Source: an uncultured Enterocloster sp.
GTDB taxonomy: Bacteria > Bacillota > Clostridia > Lachnospirales > Lachnospiraceae
Assembly (NCBI GenBank): GCA_944383785.1
Contig: CALWQV010000001.1
Span: 40,256 to 104,255, forward strand
Length of the DNA: 64,000 nucleotides
Direction: 5' to 3'
Part shown: positions 35,377 through 43,923 of the stretch, piece by piece
Position numbering within the stretch: the first letter of the stretch is position 1
Layout of the letters: every line of letters starts with the position of its first letter
Position numbers and translations under genes: made by a program
The notes under the pieces: generated by a model
The model's input: only the letters and a program-made list of their open reading frames with translations
The model's database searches: none
What the model was told of the DNA's origin: nothing

Positions 35377-36769
35377 ACCGTTTCCTCTTTTTTGAAAGTG
35401 TGGAGCTGTCAAGCCCCAGCCTCTTTGCGGCAGCTGCCGCAGAAGGCGAAATTTTAAGGGCGTTTTTGATCATTTCCATTTCCATCTGGGCCACAGCCTG
35501 CTTCAGGCTCATTCCGTCCGCATGGGAAGCGGAGGCCAGAAGAAACCTGGGGCTGAGGTCCTGGAGCTCCACGGGAAGCTGGTCAAGGGTAATGGCCGGC
35601 GTGGGGCAAAGGACTACAAGGCTTTCAATCACATGCTGGAGCTCCCGGACGTTTCCCGGCCAGGAATAGTTTTCAAATAATTTAAGAACATTAGCAGTCA
35701 GATATTTATCCGTATGGTTCTGCTGATTAAACTGGTTTAGGAAAAAGGTGGTGAGGGGGAGGATATCGTCCCGCCGTTTGCGCAGAGGCGGGAGGGTAAG
35801 CTCCACCGCATTCAGGCGGTGATATAGATCCAGACGGAAGGTATGGTCATTAACCATTTGACGCAGATCCCGGTTGGTGGCGCAGATGATGCGGAAATCA
35901 ACTGGGGTGGGAGTGACCGCGCCAATGGCCCGGATCTCTTTATCCTGAATGACCTGCAGAAGCTTTGCCTGGATATCCAGAGGAAGTTCCCCGATCTCAT
36001 CTAAAAACAGGGTGCCGCCGTTAGCCAGCTGGATCAGTCCTTCTTTTCCCTGACGGGCCGCCCCGGTAAAGGAGCCGGGGGTATAGCCAAACAATTCAGA
36101 CTCAAACAGGGGTTTGGGAATGGCGGCCATATTGACGTGGATAAAGTTTTTCTCCTTGCGGGAGCTGCTCTGGTGGATAAACTTGGCCAGAACGTCCTTG
36201 CCGGTACCGGACTCCCCGGTCAGCATGACAGAGACGGAGGTGGCAGCCAGGCGGAGGGCTTTCCCGTAGATATTGTACATTTCCTTGCTTGCGATGACGA
36301 TCTCCCGTCCGGTTTCCGCATCTACCTGGAGGTTGCGCAGATGGTTTTCCAAGGCCAGGACCTTCATGCCGGATTCCGATACCTTCTCCCTAAGCCGCAT
36401 AAGCTCGCTGTAATTGGTCACGGAATAAATAATATAATCGATCTCGTCATTTTTATCAAAAATAGGAGTGGCGGTGGTGAGGACATAGTCCTCCGTTCGG
36501 TACTGCACGATTTCTGTCTGGGGCTGCCGGGTTTGCAGGACAATGTCGATGATGTAACTGGCGGTAGGCAGCAGCACATCCTCACGCTGGGAGATCTCCC
36601 GTACATCGTGTCCGAAATAGTCGCGGATGTCAAACTGAGCCAGCTGGCTGTAGTATCGATTGCCCCAGACAATAATTCCGCTGCCTGTGGTGATAATAAT
36701 TCCAATTTCTAGTGCGTCGTAGATGCGGGAAACGTCCCGCATCCGGACATGAGGCGATTTGTATTCCAT
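35366..36769 (-). CDS. PAS-domain sigma-54-dependent transcriptional activator (EBP1)
   Basis: A 467-residue enhancer-binding protein. N-terminal PAS domain (about 12-120, IYDALEIGIIITTGSGIIVWGN), a short coiled linker, AAA+ domain with Walker A GESGTGKD (about 185-192), loop GSFTGA (one change from GAFTGA), Walker B GGTLFLDEIGELP, and a Fis-type helix-turn-helix (AAAAKRLGLDSSTLSKKRKRYGL). It should bind upstream elements and use ATP to open sigma-54 promoters. The only sigma-54-type promoter found lies ~200 bases away before the divergent acyl-CoA operon. ATG 36769 was chosen over 36805 because GTGGAG precedes it. The PAS ligand is unknown. Confidence 0.93.
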   Translation of the reverse strand: MEYKSPHVRMRDVSRIYDALEIGIIITTGSGIIVWGNRYYSQLAQFDIRDYFGHDVREISQREDVLLPTASYIIDIVLQTRQPQTEIVQYRTEDYVLTTATPIFDKNDEIDYIIYSVTNYSELMRLREKVSESGMKVLALENHLRNLQVDAETGREIVIASKEMYNIYGKALRLAATSVSVMLTGESGTGKDVLAKFIHQSSSRKEKNFIHVNMAAIPKPLFESELFGYTPGSFTGAARQGKEGLIQLANGGTLFLDEIGELPLDIQAKLLQVIQDKEIRAIGAVTPTPVDFRIICATNRDLRQMVNDHTFRLDLYHRLNAVELTLPPLRKRRDDILPLTTFFLNQFNQQNHTDKYLTANVLKLFENYSWPGNVRELQHVIESLVVLCPTPAITLDQLPVELQDLSPRFLLASASHADGMSLKQAVAQMEMEMIKNALKISPSAAAAAKRLGLDSSTLSKKRKRYGL

Positions 36770-36808
36770 GATAACATTACTCCACTTGCTGTTGATAAAA
36801 TTCAATTT

Positions 36809-36843
36809 ATCTTAAATTTAAGATAGTTATTGAATTTTGTCAA
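36809..36843 (-). promoter_or_regulatory. Promoter of activator genes with overlapping palindrome
   Basis: Reverse strand TTGACA (36838-36843), 17-base spacer, TAAATT (36815-36820). A perfect 16-base palindrome ATCTTAAATTTAAGAT (36809-36824) covers the -10, so a bound protein would block transcription, possibly autoregulation. Confidence 0.6.
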
Positions 36844-36902
36844 TATAGAAAGGGAAAAAACGAGTCGGAAATAAACAAAAAAATAACAAAGTTAAATCGT
36901 CA

Positions 36903-36916
36903 AAAACCACGGTTTT
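36903..36916. promoter_or_regulatory. Dyad, candidate upstream activator site
   Basis: AAAACC (36903-36908), AC, GGTTTT (36911-36916), centred about 84 bases before the predicted sigma-54 start site, the usual distance for an enhancer-binding-protein site. No footprint evidence. Confidence 0.45.
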
Positions 36917-36966
36917 CCAGGGGAAAAAGGGGGATTTCGAAAAAAACAGGGATAGAATTATAAATT

Positions 36967-36982
36967 TGGCACAATTAATGCT
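36967..36982 (+). promoter_or_regulatory. Sigma-54 (-24/-12) promoter of the acyl-CoA operon
   Basis: TGGCAC (36967-36972), five bases, ATGCT (36978-36982). The consensus is TGGCAC-N5-TTGCA/T; the invariant GG and GC are present with the exact 10-base spacing, and only the first base of the -12 element deviates. Predicted start near 36993, ~125 bases before the SDR ATG. Two sigma-54 activator genes lie directly upstream, which strongly supports the call. Confidence 0.88.
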
Positions 36983-37117
36983 GTTAAAATAGAGCAGAGG
37001 TTAAGAGCGTCGGTATGGAGCAGAGGGGATTTGCAACTTGAAATTGATAAAAATATAACAATCAAGACTCGTTTTCTGCTGTATTCCGGCCAAAATTAAA
37101 GTTTAGGAGGTACATAT

Positions 37118-37876
37118 ATGCATTACGAACATCATCGCTATGTAGGAAAAATCTGTGTAGTAACGGGAGCGGCCAATGGACTGGGCCTTAATTTGGTGAA
37201 TCGGCTGGTTGAGGAGGGCGCCTTTGTTGGTGCCCTGGACTTGGAGGCGGAAACCCTGAAAAAGGAATTTGCCGGAAGGGAAGATAAGATTTTCGGCGTC
37301 CCCTGCGACGTTTCCTCCAAGGCGTCTGTGGATCAGGCGGTAGCCGCAGTAATTGAGCATTTCGGCCATATTGATGCGCTGTTCAATATTGCGGGAGTGA
37401 TTGGACGCCAGTCTCTGCTGGACACCACGGAAGAGCAGTGGCGCAGAGTCATCGATATTAACCTGAACGGAACCTTCTTTATGAGCCAGGCGGTTCTGCG
37501 TCATATGGTTGACAAGGGAATCAAGGGCGTGGTGGTGAATACCAGCTCCGTTGCCTCGGTTATCGTCTCCCCCAATACCGGCGCTTACTCCGCAAGCAAG
37601 GGCGGGGTAACCCAGTTCACCAAGTGGGCCGCTCTGGAGATGGCAAAGTACGGAATCCGCGTGTGCGCCTTCGGACCCGGAACCCATGCCACCAGACTGA
37701 CGGAGGGAACCAGGCTGAACCCGGAGCGCTGTGAAATGTTCTTGCAGAATATTCCTATGGGACGTTTCGGAGAGCCGGATGAGGCAACCTCTGTGGCGCT
37801 GTTCTTAGGTTCCGACGAGGCTTCCTACTGCACCGGACAGACTTGGATCGAGGACGGCGGAAACTGCTTGTTCTAA
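37118..37876 (+). CDS. Short-chain dehydrogenase/reductase, first gene of acyl-CoA operon
   Basis: A 252-residue classical SDR. Cofactor motif TGAANGLG (about 15-22), acidic GALDLE after the second strand (favouring NAD over NADP), NIAGV, the catalytic Ser in NTSSVAS, and YSASKGG with catalytic Tyr (about 156) and Lys. It probably oxidises or reduces a hydroxyl group on an acid or acyl-CoA, for example a 3-hydroxyacyl intermediate; the operon supports this but the substrate is not known. AGGAGG precedes the ATG. The 348-base gap upstream holds the sigma-54 promoter and dyads. Confidence 0.9.
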   Translation: MHYEHHRYVGKICVVTGAANGLGLNLVNRLVEEGAFVGALDLEAETLKKEFAGREDKIFGVPCDVSSKASVDQAVAAVIEHFGHIDALFNIAGVIGRQSLLDTTEEQWRRVIDINLNGTFFMSQAVLRHMVDKGIKGVVVNTSSVASVIVSPNTGAYSASKGGVTQFTKWAALEMAKYGIRVCAFGPGTHATRLTEGTRLNPERCEMFLQNIPMGRFGEPDEATSVALFLGSDEASYCTGQTWIEDGGNCLF

Positions 37877-37909
37877 AAATAAAGCGCTGTAAGGAAGAGG
37901 AGATAGATT

Positions 37910-39220
37910 ATGGATTGGCATGAAGCTTATAAAGAAAAAATTACCACTGCGGCAGAGGCTGTAAGCCATATTCAGTCGGGGGACAAAGTGATTTTCGCCG
38001 ACTGGATCGGAGAGCCGCCCGCTTTGGTGGAGGCGCTGGTGCAGCGCTATGAAGAGCTGGAAAATGTGACGATTATCCACGGTATGAGCCCGGGACCAAA
38101 TAAATACCTGGAAGAAAAGTATACGGGGCATTTCCACCATATTTCCCTGTTTATTGGGCCGAATTCCAGATCCGCCTACCTGGCGGGCCGGGTGGACTAC
38201 CTTGGGGGAACTAATTTCCACAATTGGCCGGATATGTTTGCCAAGAATCCGGATTTAAATCCCCACTGGGCCCTGATTCAGGTGACGCCGCCGGATGAAA
38301 ACGGCATGTGCAGTTTTGGAAATACCTGCTGCTTTACAGAGCCGGCGGCCAGGACGGCCAAAAGGATCATCGCCCAGGTAAACCCGGATATGCCTTTTAC
38401 CGGCGGCCGCCTCTTTAAGCTGGCGGATGCGGACTATATTGTGGAGGAGCGCTCGCCCCTGTATGTGATCGGGAGGGCTGAGCCCAGCGAGAAGATTCAA
38501 AAGATCGCCGACTACTGCGCCAGCCTGGTGGAGGACGGGGCGACCATACAGCTGGGAATCGGCGCCCTTCCCGATGCCATTGCCCGCAACTTGATGAACA
38601 AAAAAGACTTGGGTGTTCACTCTGAGACGCTGACTGAGGCGATGATGGAGCTGGTTCAGGCCGGCGTCATTACCAATAAGAAAAAGACGATTAATCCCGG
38701 CGTGTGTATCGGCGCCCAGGCGGCGGGAAGCCTGGAGTTTTACAAGTTTATCGACCACAATCCCATGTTCCAGATGCAGCCCGTTGACTATGTAAATGAT
38801 CCCTACATCATTGGGCAGAACTACAAGCAGACATCCATCAACAGCTGCCTGGAGGTGGATCTGCAGGGGCAGGTAAACTCCGAAACAGTGAACGGGCGGC
38901 AGTACAGCGGAATCGGCGGCCAGCTGGACCATGTGCGGGGGGCACAGATCAGCGAAGGGGGAAAATCCATTATCGCCTTAAATTCCACGGCGAAAAACGA
39001 TACGATTTCCAAGATTGTGCCTTACTTCCAGCCGGGTAATATTACGACTGTGTCCCGGTACGATGTGGACTACATTGTGACCGAGTACGGAATCGCGGAA
39101 CTGCGCTATAAAACAGTCCGGCAGCGGGCGGAAGCGCTGATCGCCATCGCCCATCCCAAGTATCGGGACAGCCTGCTGGCAAAGGCCAAGGAGATGGGGC
39201 TGATCCCCGTAACCGCATGA
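37910..39220 (+). CDS. Acetyl-CoA hydrolase/transferase family CoA-transferase
   Basis: A 436-residue family I CoA-transferase related to 4-hydroxybutyrate and butyryl-CoA:acetate CoA-transferases. The catalytic Glu is in GVHSE (residue 239), matching the position of the active Glu known for 4-hydroxybutyrate CoA-transferase. The glycine-rich oxyanion loop IGGQLDHVRGA and the LGIGALPDAIA block are present. It would move CoA between acetyl-CoA and the operon's acid substrate or product, conserving energy. Starts 33 bases after the SDR stop with AGGAGG-like site. Exact acid not determinable. Confidence 0.88.
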   Translation: MDWHEAYKEKITTAAEAVSHIQSGDKVIFADWIGEPPALVEALVQRYEELENVTIIHGMSPGPNKYLEEKYTGHFHHISLFIGPNSRSAYLAGRVDYLGGTNFHNWPDMFAKNPDLNPHWALIQVTPPDENGMCSFGNTCCFTEPAARTAKRIIAQVNPDMPFTGGRLFKLADADYIVEERSPLYVIGRAEPSEKIQKIADYCASLVEDGATIQLGIGALPDAIARNLMNKKDLGVHSETLTEAMMELVQAGVITNKKKTINPGVCIGAQAAGSLEFYKFIDHNPMFQMQPVDYVNDPYIIGQNYKQTSINSCLEVDLQGQVNSETVNGRQYSGIGGQLDHVRGAQISEGGKSIIALNSTAKNDTISKIVPYFQPGNITTVSRYDVDYIVTEYGIAELRYKTVRQRAEALIAIAHPKYRDSLLAKAKEMGLIPVTA

Positions 39221-39272
39221 GTTTCGACGGCTCTTTGATTGAAGAGCAAATTAAATTTAGGAGGGAATAATT

Positions 39273-40565
39273 ATGTGGAGCGTGCTTGCAATTGTGTTGC
39301 CGCTGCTGCTTCTTGTCGTTTTGATCTGGAAGCGGGTGAATATTGCGGTTTCCGCAGTGATCTGCACCGGTTTGATGGCGTTTATGTCAAACCTGAATGT
39401 TTACGACAGCCTGACAGCGAATTATATGGAAGCTTTTGTGGGCTATATCCAAAGCTACTGGCCACTGATCTTTCTTGGCGCAAGCTTCGGAAAGGCTATG
39501 CAGTTAGGAGGCGGCGCGGAGGATCTGGCGAACCTTTTGACCTCAAAGCTGGGAACAAAATACACCATCGCCGTTCTCTGTGTGACGACACTGGTTTTAA
39601 GCTACGGCGGTGTGTCCTGCTATGTGATTGTATTTGTAATTTACCCCATTGCCCTGAACATGTTTAAAAAGGCGGATCTGCCGCGGCATCTGATTCCTGC
39701 GGTGGTGGCGGCCGGTTCCTTTACCGCAGTAAACTTAGGCCCCGGATCTCCTTCGGTGGTCAATAATATCCCGGTCAAATACCTGGGAACTTCCGCTACG
39801 GTTCTTCCGGTATTTTCCGCGGTAATCGCAGGCTCCTTCTTCCTGCTGGCCATGTTCTACTGTATGTGGCAGGAGAAGGTAGCCCGCAAAAAGGGCGAGC
39901 ACTTCAGCGCGGATGAGGAAACCCTGCAGATGATGGCGGAATATGAAAAGAAGGAGCATGGAAACGGCGCCATCGCCTTCATTCCTCTGGCCCTGGTGGT
40001 AATTCCCCTGTTCTTTGGGGTAGACGTGCTCTACACTTTGTTAATGGGCTGGATCGCCATTGCCGTTCTTTACTGGAAAAAGATTGAGAATAAGGTAGAA
40101 ATCCTCAACTGCGGCGTTGGGGATGCCATGGGCGCGATTGTTGCAACCTCCGCCGTAGTAGGATTTGGCGGCGTAGCCATGCAGACGGCTGGATATGATG
40201 TCCTGGTGAATACGGCTACCAATATGGGAGGTTCTCCGTTAATCTCCTTCTCCCTGGGCACGGCTCTGTTATCCGGCGCCTGCGGTTCCGGCTCCGGCGG
40301 CCTGACCCTGGCTCTGGAAACTCTGGCTCCCAGATACATCGAGATGGGAATTAACCCCGGTGTGCTGCACAAGATCGCTTCCGCGGCCTGCATTACCCTG
40401 GACTCCCTGCCTCACAACGGAGTTATGGTAACGGTTCTGGCATGCTGCCATTTGACCCACAAGGAAGGGTACCGCCATCTGTTTGCCATTACGGTGGTAG
40501 GTTCCACGATCATCTTGATTGAAACGATTATTTTGGCAAGTATTTTCTACCCAATCCCGGGGTAA
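39273..40565 (+). CDS. GntP-like carboxylate permease
   Basis: A 430-residue protein with about twelve hydrophobic segments and the glycine/serine-rich loops of the GntP family (SGACGSGSGGLTLALE, LGPGSPSVVNNIPV). Family members import gluconate or other hydroxy acids, including 3-hydroxybutyrate, with protons. Position in this operon makes it the likely importer of the pathway substrate. TTAGGAGGG lies seven bases before the ATG. Family assignment is good; substrate is inferred. Confidence 0.83.
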   Translation: MWSVLAIVLPLLLLVVLIWKRVNIAVSAVICTGLMAFMSNLNVYDSLTANYMEAFVGYIQSYWPLIFLGASFGKAMQLGGGAEDLANLLTSKLGTKYTIAVLCVTTLVLSYGGVSCYVIVFVIYPIALNMFKKADLPRHLIPAVVAAGSFTAVNLGPGSPSVVNNIPVKYLGTSATVLPVFSAVIAGSFFLLAMFYCMWQEKVARKKGEHFSADEETLQMMAEYEKKEHGNGAIAFIPLALVVIPLFFGVDVLYTLLMGWIAIAVLYWKKIENKVEILNCGVGDAMGAIVATSAVVGFGGVAMQTAGYDVLVNTATNMGGSPLISFSLGTALLSGACGSGSGGLTLALETLAPRYIEMGINPGVLHKIASAACITLDSLPHNGVMVTVLACCHLTHKEGYRHLFAITVVGSTIILIETIILASIFYPIPG

Positions 40566-40583
40566 GGCTGATAGGAGAATGAC

Positions 40584-42239
40584 ATGAAAGGGATGTTAAA
40601 GGATCGTCTGAGAGAGCTGGATGAACTTTATCCGGTATGGGAAAAAAAGACTATCTGGGAGCATTTCGTGGATACGGCGGACCGGGTTCCGGATCAGGAT
40701 TTTATTGTGGCCCAGGGGAGAGAGCCCTATACATACCGTCAGACGAAGGAGGAAAGCCTGAGAATCGCAAAGGGCTTTCTGGCGGCAGGAGTGAGGCCGG
40801 GCAGCCATGTGGCGCTGCAGATGGAAAATGGGCCGGAGCAGATTTTCACGGCCCTGGCGGCCTCGGCGGTGCGGGCAGTTAAGATTCCGGTGAACCCCTC
40901 CCTCTCTGCCAGTGAACTGAAATTTGTTTTAAACCAGTCGGAAGCGGAGTATCTGGCGGCGGACGGCCCTCTCAGGCCGGAGGCGGAGCAGGCCGGCTTA
41001 AAGCAGGTCATCCATTTAGGGGAGGCGGGCTCTTTAAAGGGCCTGCCGGTAACCGGCTGGGAAAGCTTCCTGGCGGCTGGCCAGGGAATGGAAATTCCGT
41101 GGCTGGGAAAGGCCGAGTACGGGGATGAGCCTTCGGATATTATCTACACATCCGGCAGCACGAAAGCGCCAAAAGGGGTTCTTCTGACCCACGATATGCT
41201 GATGCGCAGCGCCTTTGCCAGCTGCCGCAGCCGGGGATTTGAGCTGGGACGCCGTATTTTCGTCCCGCTGCCAATGTTCCACGTATACGGCTATGTAGAG
41301 GGGCTGCTGGCGGCGATTCTCGTCGGCGGGACGGTGCTTTTAAGAAAGGGCAAGTTCGTGGCCGGGCCGGTGCTGGATTTTATGGAGGAGGGGAAGGCGA
41401 ACGATATTTTAAGCGTTCCTTCCCAGATGATGGCCTTGATTACGGAGCTAAAAGAGCGGCCCAGGAGCTTAAAGAGCCTTCACGCGGTTTACTGCTCGGC
41501 GGCCGCCTGCCCTTCCTGGGTATGGCCGCAGATTCGGAAAAATTTGGGAGTGGACGATGTGATCACCGGCTACGGCATGACCGAGGTGTGCGGCGCAAGC
41601 ATGCAGACTGCTCCGGATGATACGGACGAGGTTTTACAGACCCGCGTGGGGAGGATTCTCCCTGGAGGCTGCAGCGGCCTTGAGGAGCTTGGGGGCCGGC
41701 AAATTGCTTACCGGGTGGTGGACCGGAAAACGGGACTGGACTGCGCTCCGGGCGAAACCGGAGAGCTCTGGTGCAAAGGCCTGGTGGTGACAAAGGGCTA
41801 TTTTAAGCGGGATCAGGCCAACGCGCGGGTATTCACCAGCGACGGCTGGTTTAAGACCGGGGATTGCGGCTGCTTTGACGAGAAAGGGTATCTCATTCTG
41901 GCCGGGCGCGTGGACGATATGTACAAGATCAATGGAGAGAATGTATCGCCCCAGTTTCTGGAGGAGGTTTTGAGCAGCTGTCCCCAGATTTACACGGTCT
42001 GCGTAACTGGCGTTCCGGATCAAAAGCATGGCCAGGTGGGGGCGGCGTTTCTTCAGCTTTATGAGGATACGCCTCAAAACAGGGAAACAGCGGAGGCGTA
42101 TGCCCGGGAACATCTGGCTAAATTCCAGGTGCCCAAGTATTTTATTTATCTGAAAACAGAGGATTGGCCCCGGACTTCTACAGGAAAGATACAGCGGTTC
42201 CGCTTAAAGGAAATGGCGCAGGCCGTTGTGGGCAAATAA
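40584..42239 (+). CDS. Acyl-CoA synthetase (class I adenylate-forming)
   Basis: A 551-residue ATP-dependent CoA ligase. Motif A3 is IIYTSGSTKAPKGVLLTH (P-loop), A5 is GYGMTEVCGA, A7 is WFKTGDCG, A8 is GRVDDMYKINGENVSP, and the catalytic Lys is in STGKIQR. It would activate a carboxylic acid to its acyl-CoA via an acyl-adenylate. With the CoA-transferase two genes upstream, the operon has two ways to load CoA, perhaps ligase for priming and transferase for steady state. AGGAG precedes the ATG. Substrate unknown. Confidence 0.92.
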   Translation: MKGMLKDRLRELDELYPVWEKKTIWEHFVDTADRVPDQDFIVAQGREPYTYRQTKEESLRIAKGFLAAGVRPGSHVALQMENGPEQIFTALAASAVRAVKIPVNPSLSASELKFVLNQSEAEYLAADGPLRPEAEQAGLKQVIHLGEAGSLKGLPVTGWESFLAAGQGMEIPWLGKAEYGDEPSDIIYTSGSTKAPKGVLLTHDMLMRSAFASCRSRGFELGRRIFVPLPMFHVYGYVEGLLAAILVGGTVLLRKGKFVAGPVLDFMEEGKANDILSVPSQMMALITELKERPRSLKSLHAVYCSAAACPSWVWPQIRKNLGVDDVITGYGMTEVCGASMQTAPDDTDEVLQTRVGRILPGGCSGLEELGGRQIAYRVVDRKTGLDCAPGETGELWCKGLVVTKGYFKRDQANARVFTSDGWFKTGDCGCFDEKGYLILAGRVDDMYKINGENVSPQFLEEVLSSCPQIYTVCVTGVPDQKHGQVGAAFLQLYEDTPQNRETAEAYAREHLAKFQVPKYFIYLKTEDWPRTSTGKIQRFRLKEMAQAVVGK

Positions 42240-42259
42240 TCAATATGGAGGTATTTTTT

Positions 42260-43411
42260 ATGAATAAGTATGGTTTAACAGAGGATCAGCTGAGCGTTCA
42301 GGAACTGGCGAAGAAGTTTGCCGACGAGGTGGTAGCCGCTACGGTTACGGAGCTGGACCGCAAGCATGCCTTTCCCCTGGAGGAAGTAAAGCAGTGCGGC
42401 GAGATGGGATTTTTGGGAATCTGCGTTCCCGAAGAGTACGGCGGGGCTGGAATGGATCATTTGAGCGATGTGCTGGTGATGGAGCAGATCGCCCGTCACT
42501 CTTCCTCCCTGGCTTCCATCATCGACGCTCACGCTTCCCTGGGAAGCACTCCGCTGCTGCTTGCCGGAACTGAGGAGCAGAAGCAGAAATATCTGGTTCC
42601 CGCCGCTTCCGGTGAGGCGCTGTGCGCATTTGCTCTGACGGAGCCCCAGTCCGGTTCGGATGCGGGCCAGATCCGCACTAAGGCTGTGCTGGAGGGCGAT
42701 GAGTGGGTGATCAACGGTTCCAAGGCATTTATCACCAACAGCACTTATGCCACCACCTTCCTGGTAGCGGCTAAGACCGACCTGGAGGCAAAGGGAAGCA
42801 GAGGAATTTCTATCTTTATCGTACCCGCCGGTACTCCCGGACTGGAAGTTGGAAAGCCGGAGGAAAAGATGAGCAACCGCAGCTCCTATTCCTGCCCCTT
42901 AACCTTTACCGACGTGCGTATCCCCAAGGAGAATCTGCTGGGCGAGTTAAACCGCGGATTCCCGCTGTTTATGAAGTGCATCGATGACGGCCGCGTGGCA
43001 ATCTCCGCGGTGGCGGTGGGTATGGCGCAGGGCGTTTTAGAGCGCGCCGCCAAGTATTCCAAGGAGCGCGTAACCTTTGGAAAGCCCATCTGCGAGAACC
43101 AGGCCATCGCCTTCAAGTTGGCGGAAATGGCCACCCAGATCGACGTAGCCAGGGCGATGCTTTATAACACAGCCCGCATGAGCGACAATGGAGTTCCCTT
43201 CAGCAAAGAGGCGACTATGACCAAGCTGTTCTGCTCCGAGATGTGCGTACGGGTCTGCGATATGGGACTGCAGATTATGGGCGGCTACGGCCTTTGCGAT
43301 GACTACCAGGTAGAGCGTATGTATCGGGATGCCAAGCTTTTAACCATCGGCGAGGGAACATCTGAGATCTGCCGTATGGTAATCGGACGCCATGTGCTGA
43401 AAGAGTATTAA
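42260..43411 (+). CDS. Acyl-CoA dehydrogenase (short-chain type)
   Basis: A 383-residue FAD enzyme of the Bcd/AcdA type, interconverting acyl-CoA and 2-enoyl-CoA with electrons passed to or from EtfAB. The ALTEPQSGSDAG flavin motif is present, and the catalytic Glu is in GEGTSEI (residue 365), the usual position for short-chain enzymes. GGYGLCDDYQVERMYRDAK is characteristic. ATG 42260 follows GGAGG; the frame extends upstream but only into the ligase gene. In this anaerobe it probably acts as an enoyl-CoA reductase. Confidence 0.95.
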   Translation: MNKYGLTEDQLSVQELAKKFADEVVAATVTELDRKHAFPLEEVKQCGEMGFLGICVPEEYGGAGMDHLSDVLVMEQIARHSSSLASIIDAHASLGSTPLLLAGTEEQKQKYLVPAASGEALCAFALTEPQSGSDAGQIRTKAVLEGDEWVINGSKAFITNSTYATTFLVAAKTDLEAKGSRGISIFIVPAGTPGLEVGKPEEKMSNRSSYSCPLTFTDVRIPKENLLGELNRGFPLFMKCIDDGRVAISAVAVGMAQGVLERAAKYSKERVTFGKPICENQAIAFKLAEMATQIDVARAMLYNTARMSDNGVPFSKEATMTKLFCSEMCVRVCDMGLQIMGGYGLCDDYQVERMYRDAKLLTIGEGTSEICRMVIGRHVLKEY

Positions 43412-43439
43412 TCGATTAAAATCAGGAGGATTTCACGGA

Positions 43440-43907
43440 ATGAAACGTTCTTTTTTATATCTGAGTGAATTTCATGTAGGCGACAAATTTACAACTTTGT
43501 CCAGGACGGTAACAGAGACGGATGTGGTTCTGTTTGCGGGAATTACCGGGGATAATAACCCGATTCATACGGATCAGACCTATGCGGAGAAACTTCCCTT
43601 TAAGAGCAGAATCGCCCATGGCCTTTTAGGCGCGGGAATCGCCACCGGACTTTGGGGGCGTATGGGACTGGTAGACGGCTCCGCAATCGCGGCCCTGAGT
43701 ACGGAGTGGAAGTTTGTAGGCGCGATTAAGATCGGCGATACCATCCACTGCGAGATCGAGGTGCTGGAGGTGAAGCGGTCCAAATCCAAACCGGATCGGG
43801 GCGTTTTGAATATCCAGTATTCCATTATTAACCAGGAAGGAACGGTCTGCCAAATTGGAAGCATGGCTACCATGCTGTACTGGGAGGCCCCTGAGGGAGA
43901 GGAATAA
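43440..43907 (+). CDS. MaoC-like (R)-specific enoyl-CoA hydratase
   Basis: A 155-residue hot-dog-fold dehydratase. The hydratase-2 motif is seen as AGITGDNNPIHTD, with catalytic Asp38 and His43, followed by RIAHGLLGAGI. It would interconvert (R)-3-hydroxyacyl-CoA and trans-2-enoyl-CoA, linking the SDR and acyl-CoA dehydrogenase steps. (R)-stereochemistry is family knowledge. Shine-Dalgarno AGGAGG is present. Confidence 0.92.
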   Translation: MKRSFLYLSEFHVGDKFTTLSRTVTETDVVLFAGITGDNNPIHTDQTYAEKLPFKSRIAHGLLGAGIATGLWGRMGLVDGSAIAALSTEWKFVGAIKIGDTIHCEIEVLEVKRSKSKPDRGVLNIQYSIINQEGTVCQIGSMATMLYWEAPEGEE

Positions 43908-43923
43908 AAACGGAGGGATATCA

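Larger units (their letters stand above)
36857..37075. repeat. Split 10-base inverted repeat flanking the sigma-54 promoter
   Basis: AAAACGAGTC at 36857-36866 and its exact complement-inverse GACTCGTTTT at 37066-37075 stand on either side of the -24/-12 element, about 200 bases apart. They could be two activator half-sites or a looped operator pair. Confidence 0.4.

Noticed and set aside
43855-43923. Longer EtfB starting inside the maoC gene
   Set aside because: ATG 43924 has a clear CGGAGGG site and gives the canonical EtfB N terminus.
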